Positions 63,661 to 64,000 of a stretch of 64,000 nt of DNA are shown one piece after another (positions within the stretch are counted from its first letter, which is position 1; each line of letters begins with the position of its first letter). The DNA is taken from positions 1-64,000 of the forward strand of contig JAQFVV010000153.1 in assembly GCA_028023455.1 (NCBI GenBank). Direction: 5' to 3'. The notes below the pieces were generated by a model, which worked only from the letters and a program-made list of their open reading frames with translations, ran no database searches and had not been told where the DNA came from. Source of the stretch: Epiperipatus broadwayi (taxonomy: Eukaryota; Onychophora; Udeonychophora; Euonychophora; Peripatidae). The position numbers and the translations under genes were made by a program.

Positions 63661-64000
63661 TTCACATGATCACCATTTCTTATGCTTGCTCATAACAGTT
63701 ATTAAAACAGGCAAAACTCTCCACACAGTAGCACCACTCAGTGCAAGCCAGAATAATCAATGGATTCCAGAAGGCTTATGCATAAAATCCCTAACTAGTG
63801 CCTACTCATCCAATATTCCTAGACTAGTTTCTGGTTTGTGACCTTCATCAGTGAGGAGCCTTGGATCTAAAGATCCTAAGATCTAGATGCAGTTCTCTCA
63901 GATCCAAGACTCCTCACTGCCGAAGGTACAAGCCAGAAACTAGTCTGAAGATATTGTATGAGTTGGCATTAGATAGGGATTTTATGCATAAGCCTTCTGG
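63661..64000 (+). repeat. fold-back repeat family F, long copy cut by window end
   Basis: Begins like the other copies (TCACATGATCACCATTTCTT, then TTAAAACAGGCAAAACTCTC). From CCAGAAGGCTTATGCATAAA (63,767) onward the sequence is mirrored by the last 100 bases, ending TTTATGCATAAGCCTTCTGG at 64,000. Paired blocks include CTAGACTAGTTTCTGG and CAGTGAGGAGCCTTGGATCT, around a loop near 63,870-63,898. The outer part of the right arm lies beyond the window. Confidence 0.88.

Overview
This window is very AT-rich eukaryotic DNA, roughly one quarter G+C by eye. It is packed with dinucleotide and trinucleotide microsatellites and dispersed transposable elements. I find no recognisable host gene; the only candidate is one possible terminal exon near 21.9 kb. 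The elements present are a Ty3/gypsy LTR retrotransposon, an RTE-type LINE, a second LINE with a jockey/CR1-like C terminus, a Penelope-like element with a GIY-YIG domain, tRNA-derived SINE-like pieces, and fold-back and TA-flanked MITE-like elements. Together they point to an invertebrate animal. The sequence does not let me name the lineage.

Layout. Positions 1-25.7 kb are low-complexity intergenic or intronic DNA. They hold long (TA)n tracts, one copy of a dispersed repeat (R1, 3.8-4.75 kb), a 1,032-bp TA-flanked MITE with pogo/Tigger-like ends (19.1-20.1 kb), a 416-bp fold-back palindrome (20.5-20.9 kb), a possible terminal exon (21.9 kb), and a duplicated hairpin-bearing segment (22.1-22.6 kb). 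Positions 25.8-28.5 kb may be a worn relative of the LTR that follows. The centrepiece is 28,511-43,503, a nearly intact 15-kb Ty3/gypsy element whose two LTRs are each about 4.1 kb and below about 1% different. Between them lie a primer-binding site, a 1.5-kb leader with four hairpin-like repeats, gag, protease and RT-RNaseH-integrase in three different frames, and a polypurine tract. It has no envelope gene. A frame break sits at an A6 run inside RT.

Positions 43.5-47.8 kb are featureless AT-rich sequence. Positions 47,860-48,807 hold a 5'-truncated RTE insertion whose 5' half is inverted (twin-priming structure), bounded by a perfect 13-bp target duplication. Two tRNA-like or SINE-like pieces follow, near 50.1 and 51.6 kb. 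Positions 55.2-59.7 kb are a nest of elements: a LINE 3' fragment bracketed by two long (AAT)n arrays, and next to it a Penelope-like element on the minus strand split by a second copy of R1. The last 2.2 kb hold three members of a hairpin-forming repeat family that also occurs at 15.6 kb; the last one is cut by the window end.

Functionally, only the gypsy element has long open frames and could be recently active. Its gag would assemble particles, the protease would process the polyprotein, and RT, RNase H and integrase would copy and insert it. All other coding matter is pseudogenic.
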